Positions 1-8,687 are shown, counted from the first letter of the stretch. The stretch is DNA of 64,000 nt from Schaalia sp. JY-X169 (GCF_014069575.1 NZ_CP059675.1:1178001-1242000), one strand, 5' to 3'. Notes: generated from the letters alone by a model not told the origin. Numbers and translations: made by a program.

Positions 1-2
1 AC

Positions 3-479
3 ACGACGCGCATCGCTGCTTCCGACCCGGGTCTGTGGACGGCGATCATCGCGGGAAATGCCGACAGGGTGGCGGATATCCTCGTTGACCTCCGTGACGA
101 CCTCGTGGGACTGATCTCCGGGTTGCAGGCTGGGGGAGTCCAGGCTGACGGAGCTATCCCCCCGGGTGTCGCGGGGGCAATAGCGAAGGTCATGACCGCA
201 GGCAATCAAGGCGTTGAACGTATTCCTGGTAAACACGGTGACTCTTCGAGGCGGTGGGGCTACGTCGAGGTCTTGGTTCCGGATGAGCCAGGGGAGTTGG
301 GGCGATTGTTCTCAGAACTTGGTTCAATAGGCGTGAATATAGAGGACTTGGTCTTGGAACACTCCGCGGGACAGCCCGTCGGCTTGGCTCGACTGATGAT
401 TGAACCGGGTGTTGTTGAAGAGACACAGGTGGAGTTGGAAGCTCGGGGTTGGCGTATTGCAAGTAAGAGCTTGCGCTAG
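3..479 (+). CDS. tyrA: Prephenate dehydrogenase, C-terminal part (start lies before the window)
   Basis: The frame is open from the first bases and reads TRIAASDPGLWTAIIAGNA, the helical region that follows the NAD-binding domain in TyrA enzymes. The enzyme oxidises and decarboxylates prephenate to 4-hydroxyphenylpyruvate for tyrosine synthesis in the cytoplasm. The last 75 or so residues look like an ACT domain (WGYVEVLVPDEPGELGRLF and following), which in this family often senses the end product; that regulatory role is inferred. The stop is TAG at 477-479. cmk follows on the same strand within 40 bases, so the two are probably co-transcribed, and the tyrA-cmk order is common in Actinobacteria. 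Only about 158 codons are in the window, so the NADP/NAD site cannot be judged. Confidence 0.88.
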   Translation, partial: TTRIAASDPGLWTAIIAGNADRVADILVDLRDDLVGLISGLQAGGVQADGAIPPGVAGAIAKVMTAGNQGVERIPGKHGDSSRRWGYVEVLVPDEPGELGRLFSELGSIGVNIEDLVLEHSAGQPVGLARLMIEPGVVEETQVELEARGWRIASKSLR

Positions 480-518
480 TTCTTAATGGTGTTGGCAACG
501 GGCAGAAAGAGGGCGGGG

Positions 519-1310
519 ATGTCTAGTCAGGGGAGTCGCAGCACTGAGGATTCTTTGGGGCCAACCAGAACCGAAGAGACATTTCAGTTGCGCAATGCTG
601 TTGCAGGACAGGGTCTTCTGATAGGGATCGATGGGCCCTCTGGGTCAGGAAAATCCACCGTTTCCAAACGTGTTGCCGCCGAGCTCGGCCTCGCATTCTT
701 GGAAACGGGGGCCATGTACAGGGCTTTGACCTGGAAGTGCATGGCTGCGGGTGTGGATTTGGACAACCCTTCTGCCGTGTTGCGTGAAGCGGACCATTTG
801 GACTTTGAATCGGTCGGTACAGTGGCGCACCCAAAGTTCCTCGTTGGCGGGCGGGATGTTACGGATACTTTGCGCTCTGTGGAAGTTGCGGCAAACGTGT
901 CGGTGGTTGCCGGCTATATTCCGGTGCGGCAGTGGATGGCTATCGCGCAACGGGAAGAGATGTATAAGGCTCGCGCAGACGGCCGAGGAATGATTGCTGA
1001 AGGTCGGGATGTGACTACGGTTGTCTGCCCGGATGCAGATGTAAGGATCCTCCTCCTTGCAGACCCGGAGGCGCGGCTGCGCAGGCGCGTCCTCGAAACC
1101 TACGGGCACGTAACCGACGACCTACTTGAGAAGACACGTGAACTGGTGAGTGGGCGCGACAAGACTGACTCCAAAGTGTCTTCGTTCCTAGAGGCTGCGC
1201 CGGGGGTGATCACTATTGACTCGTCGAGCAAGTCCGTTGACGAGGTCGTCGAGGACGTACTGTTGCAAGTGAGCGTTTGGATACAAGACCGGGTGCACGG
1301 CCGTGCCTAA
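519..1310 (+). CDS. cmk: Cytidylate kinase
   Basis: Cytidylate kinase phosphorylates CMP and dCMP with ATP in the cytoplasm. The P-loop GPSGSGKST lies near residues 39-47, followed by the LETGAMYRALTWK segment that binds the nucleotide in this family, then GRDVTTVVCPDA and a lid region rich in arginine (RLRRRV). The length, about 263 residues, is a little above the usual 220-230 because of an N-terminal extension. I chose ATG 519 because GAGGGCGGGG sits just before it; an in-frame ATG at 486 would add 11 residues. The gene follows tyrA and its last 8 bases overlap the next gene, which implies translational coupling. In many actinobacteria cmk is followed by der (EngA GTPase); here it is not. 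Confidence 0.93.
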   Translation: MSSQGSRSTEDSLGPTRTEETFQLRNAVAGQGLLIGIDGPSGSGKSTVSKRVAAELGLAFLETGAMYRALTWKCMAAGVDLDNPSAVLREADHLDFESVGTVAHPKFLVGGRDVTDTLRSVEVAANVSVVAGYIPVRQWMAIAQREEMYKARADGRGMIAEGRDVTTVVCPDADVRILLLADPEARLRRRVLETYGHVTDDLLEKTRELVSGRDKTDSKVSSFLEAAPGVITIDSSSKSVDEVVEDVLLQVSVWIQDRVHGRA

Positions 1311-2949
1311 GCCGGGACGCACCTTCCTTGCCATGGTGTGCGTGAGCACTCTGTGTTTGGGAGGGTGCGCGGTTTCCCCGTCAACAGGTAACGCCACGTT
1401 GCATGGCGACGACAACGGCGTTCAGGACGCCCAATCACAGCAGTCTGATCGGGACGACTACGACGACATGCGCGCCGCGGAACTGCCCCTTGCCCCCAAG
1501 ACGATTGCTGATGTGCCATTTGACGTCTGGGTCTCCGAAGGGAGCATTCCAGACGACCTTGTCATCGGTGGTGCAGATCGCCCGACGAGGGCGAAAGAGG
1601 GTCGACAGTTCCACGTCCTGGGCTCCACTCGCGGGAAGACGGACGCCCAGGTGTTGACACTGATTGACGGGGGAGTCGCATTCGGCACTGGCACTTCCCC
1701 GCAGGTTTCCCGCGAAACCGTTGGCTTGATCGGGACAGAGGGCAAGTTCACTGCGCTGCAGGAGGTTCCCAACGTGGGCGACGGATCTACCCTGTCTGGC
1801 GACGCTCCATTTCAATCACTGAATGCAACAGGTGCGTCATCTTGGGGACAGGTTGTGGTTTGGGTTGCCGTGGGTACCGGCGGGAAGCAATGGGCTCTCG
1901 TCGGATGGAACGTTGAGACGGGGCAGGTTTCTGAGTTGGCAACAGCGGAATCTATGACACTTGGCTTCACTGGAATCTCAGCGCGCATGGTACCCGGATT
2001 GGAGCCTCCCAAGGTCAATGGTGGCTACGCATACTTTGAGGTCGCCATTCCACAGAATGTTTATGATGCCGCCACGCCCGGAGTGCGGTTCCATGAGATC
2101 CAAGTGAGCGGAGAATCAAGTCCTGACTACGGGGTGGCGGTCTTTCGAGTCCCGTTGGATTCGCCCGGCGACGTCGTTTTTGTTGGTCCATCTGCGCAAG
2201 TGATAGCCGACCCCGTGATCGATAGTGGGATGTTCTGGGCTGCGGCCCCTAGTAGCGACATCGACTCACTTCACGACGGAACACTCAGTGGTGACCTGGA
2301 ACAGAACCAAAGCGGCTCTGGGCTCGGCACCGACAACGCTGCTCAATCTGGCCAGTGGGACCCGCTTGCCGGCCTGGAATCATTTAACTATTCGAACCTG
2401 TTAGAAGTTGCCGCAGGCAAGCAGGTGCACGAATCTAAAGCTCCGGATTTGGTCGTGTGGCGCAATGCCTCTGTCATCTCACCTCTATTGGGGTTTGGAC
2501 CAGCAAACGATTGGGTAATCAGTGACCTTGAGGCTTCGCAACGGTATCTAGTTGTTGCACTCACAAAGATGTCCGTGGTGCGCGGAGAGGAGCAGTCTTC
2601 TTCCGATGGGCCACCTGCTTGGCTGGTTGCTTGGGACATGGAGACCGGGCGGGTGGCTGGGCTCGCGAAGTCGGAAGTTGCGGTTCCTAACCTGTCTGTT
2701 TCCGGCGACATGGTGGCGTGGGGTGCAGGCGCCGACTTATCGCAGGCGACCTCGGATGCCATTGGGAACGTGAGTGACGAGGGCGCAAGTGACGGATTCG
2801 TATGGCAGATTGGCAGCGATGTCGTGTTCCAATTGCCCAGTGAGGACGTGGTTGTCCCGCCACAGATCTCGGGGCACACGATTGCGGTGCGCCAGGTGGA
2901 TTCCGAGGGCGTCAGTGGCTGGACTTTCCTGCGATGGATCACCGACTAG
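1303..2949 (+). CDS. Putative lipoprotein, possible beta-propeller, function unknown
   Basis: A 548-residue protein beginning with GTG that overlaps the end of cmk by 8 bases. The N-terminus is a lipoprotein signal: short basic start (MPKPGR), hydrophobic stretch, and lipobox LGGC at about residues 19-22, so it is expected to be anchored to the outer face of the cytoplasmic membrane. The rest is acidic, Gly/Ser/Val-rich, and repeats segments such as VVVWVAVGTGGKQWALVGWN, LVVALTKMSVV, PAWLVAWDMETGRVAGL and MVAWGAG. These look like successive four-stranded blades of a beta-propeller; this is a pattern judgement, not a family match. No catalytic motif is recognisable. It ends the tyrA-cmk transcription unit before the tRNA gene. 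Confidence 0.7.
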   Translation: MPKPGRTFLAMVCVSTLCLGGCAVSPSTGNATLHGDDNGVQDAQSQQSDRDDYDDMRAAELPLAPKTIADVPFDVWVSEGSIPDDLVIGGADRPTRAKEGRQFHVLGSTRGKTDAQVLTLIDGGVAFGTGTSPQVSRETVGLIGTEGKFTALQEVPNVGDGSTLSGDAPFQSLNATGASSWGQVVVWVAVGTGGKQWALVGWNVETGQVSELATAESMTLGFTGISARMVPGLEPPKVNGGYAYFEVAIPQNVYDAATPGVRFHEIQVSGESSPDYGVAVFRVPLDSPGDVVFVGPSAQVIADPVIDSGMFWAAAPSSDIDSLHDGTLSGDLEQNQSGSGLGTDNAAQSGQWDPLAGLESFNYSNLLEVAAGKQVHESKAPDLVVWRNASVISPLLGFGPANDWVISDLEASQRYLVVALTKMSVVRGEEQSSSDGPPAWLVAWDMETGRVAGLAKSEVAVPNLSVSGDMVAWGAGADLSQATSDAIGNVSDEGASDGFVWQIGSDVVFQLPSEDVVVPPQISGHTIAVRQVDSEGVSGWTFLRWITD

Positions 2950-3013
2950 GCCCGTGATCCATCACGGGGACGCCATCTATGACCTATCGCTCCTTCGCAA
3001 CTGCGCGTGCGAT

Positions 3014-3043
3014 TTGTGGCAGCCGGTAGCCCTGCCGTAAGAT
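3014..3043 (+). promoter_or_regulatory. Promoter of the tRNA-Pro gene
   Basis: TTGTGG at 3014-3019 and TAAGAT at 3038-3043 are separated by 18 bases and lie just ahead of the tRNA, predicting a start near 3050, about 11 bases before the mature 5-prime end. This is a standard SigA-type arrangement. Confidence 0.6.
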
Positions 3044-3060
3044 CGGGTGGTTGAAAGAAA

Positions 3061-3136
<76 letters not shown>

Positions 3137-3137
<1 letters not shown>

Positions 3138-3174
3138 AAAAATCGCGGAAACTCAAGGGTTTCCGCGATTTTTT
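3137..3174 (+). terminator. Rho-independent terminator after tRNA-Pro
   Basis: A perfect 16-base inverted repeat (AATCGCGGAAAC against GTTTCCGCGATT, extended by A and T tracts) with a 6-base loop, ending in a run of six T. It begins at the last base of the CCA end. Confidence 0.9.
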
Positions 3175-3292
3175 CGTAGGTGAGATTTGATCTGGTCATC
3201 ACAAACCCATCTTTTTGACACGCCGAGGGGGCATTCGGGCGGCAGTCGCCCGGTAGGGTCCCGACCGCCCCGGTTGTGTACGGTCAGCTGCG

Positions 3293-3550
3293 ATGTGCGC
3301 CGTGCACCTGTTCGTCATGGACACCGAAGCGCAACCCACCCCGCGGGGCCTGGAGCCACTGATCGATGTCGGCGAGCTGGCCACGTATTTGGGCATCCCC
3401 GTTTCGACGATCTACGACTGGCGCACCCGCGGCCTCGGCCCGCCCGCGTACCGCTTCGGCAAACACCTGAAGTTTGCCGTCTCCGACGTGCGTGTCTGGA
3501 TCGAGCAGCAACGCGACGGCGCCAAGGCCTCCCCACTCGACGGGAGGTGA
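3293..3550 (+). CDS. Excisionase-like MerR/AlpA-type helix-turn-helix protein
   Basis: A small DNA-binding protein of the kind that partners tyrosine integrases as excisionase or recombination directionality factor. The core LIDVGELATYLGIPVSTIYDW is a winged helix-turn-helix start, followed by RTRGLGPPAYRFGKHLKF and VRVWIEQQ, the layout of AlpA/Xis-like proteins. No clear ribosome binding site is visible; the real start may be the internal ATG at 3317, which would give 77 residues instead of 85. It ends 4 bases before the integrase start, so the pair is an operon. Its role in excision rather than transcription control is inferred from context. Confidence 0.8.
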   Translation: MCAVHLFVMDTEAQPTPRGLEPLIDVGELATYLGIPVSTIYDWRTRGLGPPAYRFGKHLKFAVSDVRVWIEQQRDGAKASPLDGR

Positions 3551-3554
3551 CACG

Positions 3555-4736
3555 ATGAGCCGCCCACGCCTCACCATCGGCACGTTCGGCACGATCGGGT
3601 ACCAGACCGCGTCGAACGGTCGCGTCACCGCCCGCGCGAGGTATCGGGACTGGGATGGAAAGTCGCGGCTCGTGCAAGCCACCGGCGACACGAAGCGAGC
3701 CGCCGAACAAAGGTTGAAGGCGAAGCTTGCCGAGCGCACGCTCTACCAGCCCGCAGGCATCGGGCTGACTGCCGATAGTCCATTCCCTGACCTGGTGGCG
3801 TACTGGCTTGAAGATCTTGATCTTGAAGACCGGCTCTCGACCACCACCCGACGGCTGTACGAACGGAACATGCGTACGCTCGTACTGCCCGCGTTCAAAG
3901 ACCTCACGCTGCGCGAAATCGGTGTCGCCCGCTGCGACCACTTCTTGAAGCAGCTTGCGAAGCAAAGCTACAACCGTGCCAAGCAGGCCCGGGTGGCATT
4001 GCGGCTCGCGCTCGGGTTCGCGGTGCGGCACGAGGTGCTACCGCGCAACCCGATGGATCACGTCTCACGGCTCCGGAAACCCCCGACGACACCGAACGCG
4101 CTCACCCCCGCCGAGGTAAACGCCATCCGCACCGCGATCGCGTTCTGGGAGACCGGGCTCTCACCCTCCGGACCGAAACCGGACGGGCAGCTCGGCGCGA
4201 TCGTCGAGGTGATGCTCGGCACGTCGGCCCGCATCGGTGAGGTGCTCGCGATCCGTCGCCGCGATATCGACATCGTGAGCGCCCCGCCATCGATTCGCAT
4301 TAGCGGCACCATCGTCGCGCACCGTGGCGAACCGACCCAGCGGCAGGATCATCCCAAGACCGCGAAGTCCAGACGCACCGTCGCACTCCCCGCGTTCGCT
4401 GCCGAGGCTGTGCGGCTCAGGCTCGCCCGCCGTGATGATGCCTCGCTGGATGCACTGTTGTTCTGCAATCGTGACGGTGGCCCGCTGACAACGAACAACG
4501 TGCGTAGGCAGCTTCGGCACGTGCTCGACCTCGCGGGCATCGAGGGCGTCACACCGCACATGTTTCGTCGCACGGTTGCCACCGCAATCAGCAATGAGGC
4601 TGGTGTCGACCTTGCTGCCGAGCTACTCGGGCACACGGACCCGGCGATCACGGTGCAGCACTACATTCGCCGCAACGAGATGGTGAATCCGGCGACCGCC
4701 GATATGCTCGACCGCGTCTTCGGGAAGGAAGTATGA
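3555..4736 (+). CDS. Tyrosine site-specific integrase of element 1
   Basis: A 393-residue phage-type integrase that would catalyse integration and excision of the element at the tRNA-Pro. The N-terminal part has an arm-binding-type region (RYRDWDGKSRLVQATGDTKR) and a SAM-like core-binding domain (LSTTTRRLYERNMRTLVLP). The catalytic domain shows the expected residues: R in GTSARIGEVLAIR, K in HPKTAKSRRTVALP, HxxR in HMFRRTVA, H in LLGHTDPAI and the nucleophile Y in VQHYI. ATG 3555 is preceded by GGGAGGTGA, a good ribosome binding site. It lies directly behind tRNA-Pro and its excisionase, the usual left end of an actinobacterial integrative element. The protein looks intact. Confidence 0.93.
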   Translation: MSRPRLTIGTFGTIGYQTASNGRVTARARYRDWDGKSRLVQATGDTKRAAEQRLKAKLAERTLYQPAGIGLTADSPFPDLVAYWLEDLDLEDRLSTTTRRLYERNMRTLVLPAFKDLTLREIGVARCDHFLKQLAKQSYNRAKQARVALRLALGFAVRHEVLPRNPMDHVSRLRKPPTTPNALTPAEVNAIRTAIAFWETGLSPSGPKPDGQLGAIVEVMLGTSARIGEVLAIRRRDIDIVSAPPSIRISGTIVAHRGEPTQRQDHPKTAKSRRTVALPAFAAEAVRLRLARRDDASLDALLFCNRDGGPLTTNNVRRQLRHVLDLAGIEGVTPHMFRRTVATAISNEAGVDLAAELLGHTDPAITVQHYIRRNEMVNPATADMLDRVFGKEV

Positions 4737-4894
4737 AACAGGTTCTGTCTACACCCCTCGTTTAGCGGTTATTGCCGCCGACCTCTCGGCGAGCACGGAT
4801 ACCCGCGAACACAGCGCGGCCCTCAGCACAATCGAAGATCTGAGGTTGCGATGGCTGGCCGAACACTGAACACTTCTGATGCGATGTCATGCAC

Positions 4895-5422
4895 TCAGGC
4901 ACCGGAATCGATTTCCCCAGTTGCGAAGTCGATGTTGGCGTAGAACGCGTCTTCAGCTGCTTCGCGGTCTTGGATGACCTGTTCTACGACCTCCTGATTG
5001 TGTTCTTCGCCTGGCCAGGGTGTCTGTCTGGTGGGTCGATCGCGGTCTCGTCGAGTGCCGCTAGCGGCAACCCAGTCACGAAGTCGGTTGCGAGCATCTG
5101 TGAAGTCTCGATGCCAGCCGAACGGGGCTGAGCCGTCTTGTTCCGCATCGTAAGCGCTGAGCCAGTGTAGGTGCAGCGCCGACAGCTCCCAGAGAAGCTC
5201 TGGGTGGCGGTGCCAGAGCGGCGGCACTTCTGACGCCGGAAGCCCATATTCCAACCTGAGCCAGTTCACCCGCCGGTTGAGTGCGAGCAGCTCTTGCTCA
5301 AGGTCGTGGGAGGTGAGTAGATTCCAGTTGATCGGGCGCGGCGGTGCTGTCTCGTCTTCAGGCCTGAAACTTGGTTCGGGCAAATCGTCGAGTACTTCGT
5401 CAGTGCGATTGTTGTCAGTCAT
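4895..5422 (-). CDS. Mobile-element protein of unknown function (DUF4913-like)
   Basis: A 175-residue acidic, tryptophan-rich cytoplasmic protein. The central segment VPPLWHRHPELLWELSALHLHW followed by GWHRDFTDARNRLRDWV resembles the W-x-H-P-x-x-W-x-L pattern of DUF4913 proteins, which are common on actinobacterial integrative elements and phages; the match is by eye only. It is the last gene of a minus-strand run (unknown gene, coupling ATPase, SSB, this gene), starting 18 bases after the SSB stop. No signal peptide or membrane segment. Its role in transfer or replication is unknown. Confidence 0.6.
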   Translation of the reverse strand: MTDNNRTDEVLDDLPEPSFRPEDETAPPRPINWNLLTSHDLEQELLALNRRVNWLRLEYGLPASEVPPLWHRHPELLWELSALHLHWLSAYDAEQDGSAPFGWHRDFTDARNRLRDWVAASGTRRDRDRPTRQTPWPGEEHNQEVVEQVIQDREAAEDAFYANIDFATGEIDSGA

Positions 5423-5440
5423 CGTTGCGCTCCTGCCGTT

Positions 5441-5896
5441 TCAGCGACCGAGTGTCGGAGCGTCAGTGCTCGGTCGCTTCTGAGGGGATTCGAACGCACG
5501 GCTCTGACCGCGTGCCGGTACATCGTGATCTGTGGCGCGCTGGCTTCGTTCCACGCTGTACTGGGTGCGAGCAGTGTCATGACCGATCTTTTTGGCGACA
5601 AACTCCACGCCGTCTGTGGCTTGGCCGTCGCGCTCGTAGCTGTACTCGTGCAAGTAGCCTTCGGCGACGAAGCTGTCGCCCTTCGAGAAGCGCTCGTACG
5701 CGCGCTCTGCGGTGGCGCGATACATCACTAGGTTGTGGAAGGTTGTTTCGAGCTTCGTAAACGTGCCATCGTCTTCGCGGCGAAAGTTCTCTTGGCCGAA
5801 GCGGGCGTAGAACCGTGCGTCGCCGCGGTCCGTCTGAGTGAGTTGAGGGTCGCTGGCGATGAAACCTGAGATCGACTGCTGTGTGCGGATGGTCAT
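5441..5896 (-). CDS. ssb: Single-stranded DNA-binding protein of element 1
   Basis: A 151-residue OB-fold protein. The start is ISGFIASDPQLTQTDRGDARFYARFG, then TTFHNLVMYRATAERAYERFSKGDSFVAEGYLHEY, the typical SSB order of strand 1, the FHNLV/F-x-x-V strand and the KGD-x-V-x-x-G turn. It would coat single-stranded DNA during conjugative transfer or element replication. The C-terminus (PTLGR) lacks the acidic DDxPF tail of chromosomal SSBs, so partner recruitment may differ. It lies between the coupling ATPase upstream and the DUF4913-like gene downstream on the same strand. Confidence 0.87.
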   Translation of the reverse strand: MTIRTQQSISGFIASDPQLTQTDRGDARFYARFGQENFRREDDGTFTKLETTFHNLVMYRATAERAYERFSKGDSFVAEGYLHEYSYERDGQATDGVEFVAKKIGHDTARTQYSVERSQRATDHDVPARGQSRAFESPQKRPSTDAPTLGR

Positions 5897-5982
5897 GGGA
5901 CCGTCCTCCTGCCTGGTTGGGAGCGGCCACGTCAGCCGCTCGTATCAGGAAGGTGCGTAGGCGCAACCAGCTCGGTAGCTCG

Positions 5983-7617
5983 TCACTCGCTGATGGGTCG
6001 GTTTTCGAGCAGTGTTTCGATCTCACTGCGTTCGCGTTTGAGAGAGGCTGCGTCAGAGCGCTTCGGCCGGGGCAGTAGGTCGACGATGATCGGTGGAGCT
6101 GAGCGCAGCAGTAGGACTCCTGTGCCGAATGGCATGGTGCGGATGCGGTCGGGCGGCATGATCGGCACCCGGCGCACTGATCGCTGACTGCTTCGTGAAC
6201 CGTAGTCACCGAGCGTGACAGAATCGGTGAACTCGTCGCGTTCACCGATCAAGGTCGAGAGGTCTTGCAAGTCGCGCGAGTTCGATGCGCCACCGAGAAT
6301 GATCTTCGCGATGCTCGAATCCCAGATTGCTGCGGCTTGATCCTCGCTCCATTTGTCTCGGGCCTGAGCGAGTGATTGCAGCACAGGCATCGTCGTGATT
6401 CCAGTACCGCCGCCCTCCGCCATGAGCGTGGGAAGCGATGGCAGAGGTGCAAGGTTTCCGATCTCGTCGAGCGCGAGCAGCAACGGCGGATCAAGTCGCG
6501 CACCGGGAGATCGTGCTGCCATTCGGCGGGCGGTTTCAACGAGGTCCTCAACGAACGCGGCAACGAGCGCAGCACTGTTCCCTGCGCCCGCACCGGTTGC
6601 TAGCAAATAGAGGGTGCCCTTCTCACGGATGAAAGCTTCAGGGTCGAAGGCTTCATCTGGGCCGGGACTCACCGCATCGAGCACGCGAGGATCGGCGAGA
6701 GCGGCGAGAGCCAGTGAGACGCCCTGCCAGATCGAATCTCTGGTGCGCGGATCGGTCTCGATCATTGCTTCCAGGCCCTCGGACCAACCAGTTGCCGCCC
6801 GCGGTGAAGCATTCAAGATTGCGACAGCGTCGGCAGCGGCGAGCCCGGCTGCGCGAATCATTGCCGTCAGTGGATCCTCGCACCCACGAATCGGAGACCA
6901 GCGCAATCCTGCGGGTACGCCTTCAGCCAGATGTTGCGGGTCGAACACCATCACGGGGCCGACTCGCATTCGAGCCCGAAGCGTCGCAGTCAGATTGTCG
7001 GGACGGGTGGAGGTCGTCACGACCGCGCCTGGTGCGTCGAGGATCGCCGGAATCACGATGTGTAGGCCCTTGCCTGAGCGAGGCGGACCGATAAGCAGAA
7101 TCGAATCTTCGACGCTCGCCCAGACGCCCTTCCCACGGGACTGCCCGAGTCGGTATCCAACGTCAGAAGGCTCCGGCCGCTCGAGCGATGGCCGGAGAGT
7201 AGCTGCTCTGCGCAGTAGCGCGCGGGACGATGCGGTGGCCTGCACCTCGTATGCGGTGGCTGTCCCAGGGAGCCTTCGCGGATCCGTATCGACCTTGCGT
7301 GAGTGCCGTCTCCAACGAGTCCAGGCCCACATGAGTACTAGGACGAGAACCGCGAGCATCACGCCCACAATCAACCAGTACACAAACGGATTCAATGTGT
7401 CGCTGCCGAGCGCCCGGCCCGGGTGCGTCGGATCAAACAGGACCCCAACGCCTCCCGCAATACCCTCACTGGGTTGACTCACGCGTGTGAGAAATGCTGC
7501 GACTGATCCGGAGGCGCGGAGCACGAGAGTGAGTCCGAGGATCCCAATGAGCACCGCGATCAGGATGTTGGTCATCTCGTCTCCGAATGAACCAGACTGC
7601 CGCCCTTGGATACTCAT
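5983..7617 (-). CDS. VirD4/TraG-like type IV coupling ATPase
   Basis: A 544-residue membrane-anchored ATPase resembling conjugative coupling proteins, which bring DNA to the transfer channel. Two N-terminal membrane segments are visible (ILIAVLIGILGLTLVL near residues 18-33 and FVYWLIVGVMLAVLVLVLMW near 77-96). The Walker A motif is GPPRSGKG and the Walker B region is PLLLALDEIGNLAPLPSLP; TGITTMPVLQSLAQARDKW matches the conserved segment after it. The frame begins at ATG 7617, which overlaps the upstream stop as ATGA; an internal ATG at 7575 with GGAG before it is the alternative. No relaxase or VirB4-like gene is found beside it, so this is a partial transfer set. Confidence 0.87.
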   Translation of the reverse strand: MSIQGRQSGSFGDEMTNILIAVLIGILGLTLVLRASGSVAAFLTRVSQPSEGIAGGVGVLFDPTHPGRALGSDTLNPFVYWLIVGVMLAVLVLVLMWAWTRWRRHSRKVDTDPRRLPGTATAYEVQATASSRALLRRAATLRPSLERPEPSDVGYRLGQSRGKGVWASVEDSILLIGPPRSGKGLHIVIPAILDAPGAVVTTSTRPDNLTATLRARMRVGPVMVFDPQHLAEGVPAGLRWSPIRGCEDPLTAMIRAAGLAAADAVAILNASPRAATGWSEGLEAMIETDPRTRDSIWQGVSLALAALADPRVLDAVSPGPDEAFDPEAFIREKGTLYLLATGAGAGNSAALVAAFVEDLVETARRMAARSPGARLDPPLLLALDEIGNLAPLPSLPTLMAEGGGTGITTMPVLQSLAQARDKWSEDQAAAIWDSSIAKIILGGASNSRDLQDLSTLIGERDEFTDSVTLGDYGSRSSQRSVRRVPIMPPDRIRTMPFGTGVLLLRSAPPIIVDLLPRPKRSDAASLKRERSEIETLLENRPISE

Positions 7618-8159
7618 GGAAGCCGCTCAGTCACGATGCGACCTGACACATACCCAATGAGTGCTACTTTGCGCACTTGGCTTGTGAGCTGGTCGAGGTC
7701 GATCACGGCTCGTGCGACTCCAGAATCGTCACCTTCTGCGGTGCTCACTGGAATCGCGACAAGAACGTCCTCGCCCTGAATGAATCCGCCACCAGTGATT
7801 TCGATGAGTCGGGGAGGTTTGCCTCGCCGGGCCCGACGAGAATCTGGTTCTGGTGCAGACGGTGCCGCCACGTCGGCTGTCTCAGGGGTGCCGCGCCTCG
7901 CATGAATGATCTCAGTGAAAACGCTTCCGTAACTTTCCCGCACCTCAAGACGTAGCGTGCGACTGCGCTGTTGAGTGAGTGCGTCCAGTAGCTCTCCGAA
8001 CTGTGCTCGGCTCCAACGTTCGGCATGAATTGGAGGTGGGGCCTCGATGCCGTCAAGGGTGGCGCTGACCGCGCCCATTTCCCCAACGGTGATGACCGCC
8101 AGTGGGAGATTTACTAGCGGAGGCTGTGCGTTCTGGAGATCATAACTCTGAGTGCTCAT
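7614..8159 (-). CDS. Mobile-element protein of unknown function
   Basis: A 181-residue protein that I do not recognise. It has no membrane segment. The first 80 residues hold PLAVITVGEMGAVSATLDG and a segment that could bind other proteins. A basic linker (PDSRRARRGKPPRL) leads to a C-terminal part, GGGFIQGEDVLVAIPVS followed by VARAVIDLDQLTSQVRKVALIGYVSGRIV, which looks like a small beta-rich domain. Its stop overlaps the ATPase start by four bases (ATGA), so the two are translationally coupled. Proteins of this position in actinobacterial elements are often annotated only as hypothetical; a structural or accessory part in DNA transfer is an inference from the coupling. Confidence 0.65.
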   Translation of the reverse strand: MSTQSYDLQNAQPPLVNLPLAVITVGEMGAVSATLDGIEAPPPIHAERWSRAQFGELLDALTQQRSRTLRLEVRESYGSVFTEIIHARRGTPETADVAAPSAPEPDSRRARRGKPPRLIEITGGGFIQGEDVLVAIPVSTAEGDDSGVARAVIDLDQLTSQVRKVALIGYVSGRIVTERLP

Positions 8160-8265
8160 GCCTCAGAGGTGCTCTACTCAGGCCCGAGAAATTTTGACCC
8201 AGTCTCTGCAGAAGGCCCACTTGGGGGGATCCCGACGTGAGGTGGGACCCCCCAAGCTTCAGACA

Positions 8266-8460
8266 CTACTTGCTACGACCGCCGTGCTTGGTTGGATCTA
8301 CAAGGATGTACCCCATCCCGGGGCGGGGCGTCGGCGGGAGCGGCTCGCCGCGGGTTACTGTCCGCTCGTTGCCGGTGCGGCCTCCGCGTGGGCCAATCTG
8401 TTCCCACTGTCCGGAACGTGGAGCCTCTTGCCCAGGCCGAAATACAGGCTTCGATGCCAT
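8266..8460 (-). CDS. YjzC-like small protein
   Basis: A 64-residue protein beginning MASKPVFRPGQEAPRSGQW and continuing with IGPRGGRTGNERTVTRGEPL and PTPRPGMGYILVDPTKH. This is the full pattern of the YjzC family known from Bacillus (FKPGE-APxSGQY, GPRG, E-T-V-x-K-G-x-P-F-P-P-T-P, LVDPTK). The function of the family is unknown. ATG 8460 follows AGAAAG, and starting there matches the family length; an ATG at 8487 would add nine residues. It stands alone, upstream of the minus-strand transfer genes. Confidence 0.75.
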   Translation of the reverse strand: MASKPVFRPGQEAPRSGQWEQIGPRGGRTGNERTVTRGEPLPPTPRPGMGYILVDPTKHGGRSK

Positions 8461-8667
8461 TGTTTTTTCTTTCTGGAACACCGGCATCTCCGGATGTTTG
8501 TCAGAATCATTGGCAATGAATCGTCAAAACCTCCGGTAGAGTCAAAGTGATTAGGGCTTCAATCTGATCACGCGACCCCCGGATGCCTTTCCCGTTTTCA
8601 ACGCGATTTGCGCTGGGGGTTTGGCGTTCCAGTTTTAATTTTATCGCTCGCTCCCACAAAACAATGT

Positions 8668-8687
8668 GGTGTAGTTACACCGGTGTA
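8668..8687. promoter_or_regulatory. Overlapping palindromes, possible operator
   Basis: GGTGTAGTTACACC (8668-8681) is a palindrome with 6-base arms, and TACACCGGTGTA (8676-8687) is a perfect 12-base palindrome that shares half of it. The half-site GGTGTA thus occurs three times in 20 bases, a layout typical of a repressor site. The protein that would bind is unknown. Confidence 0.45.
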
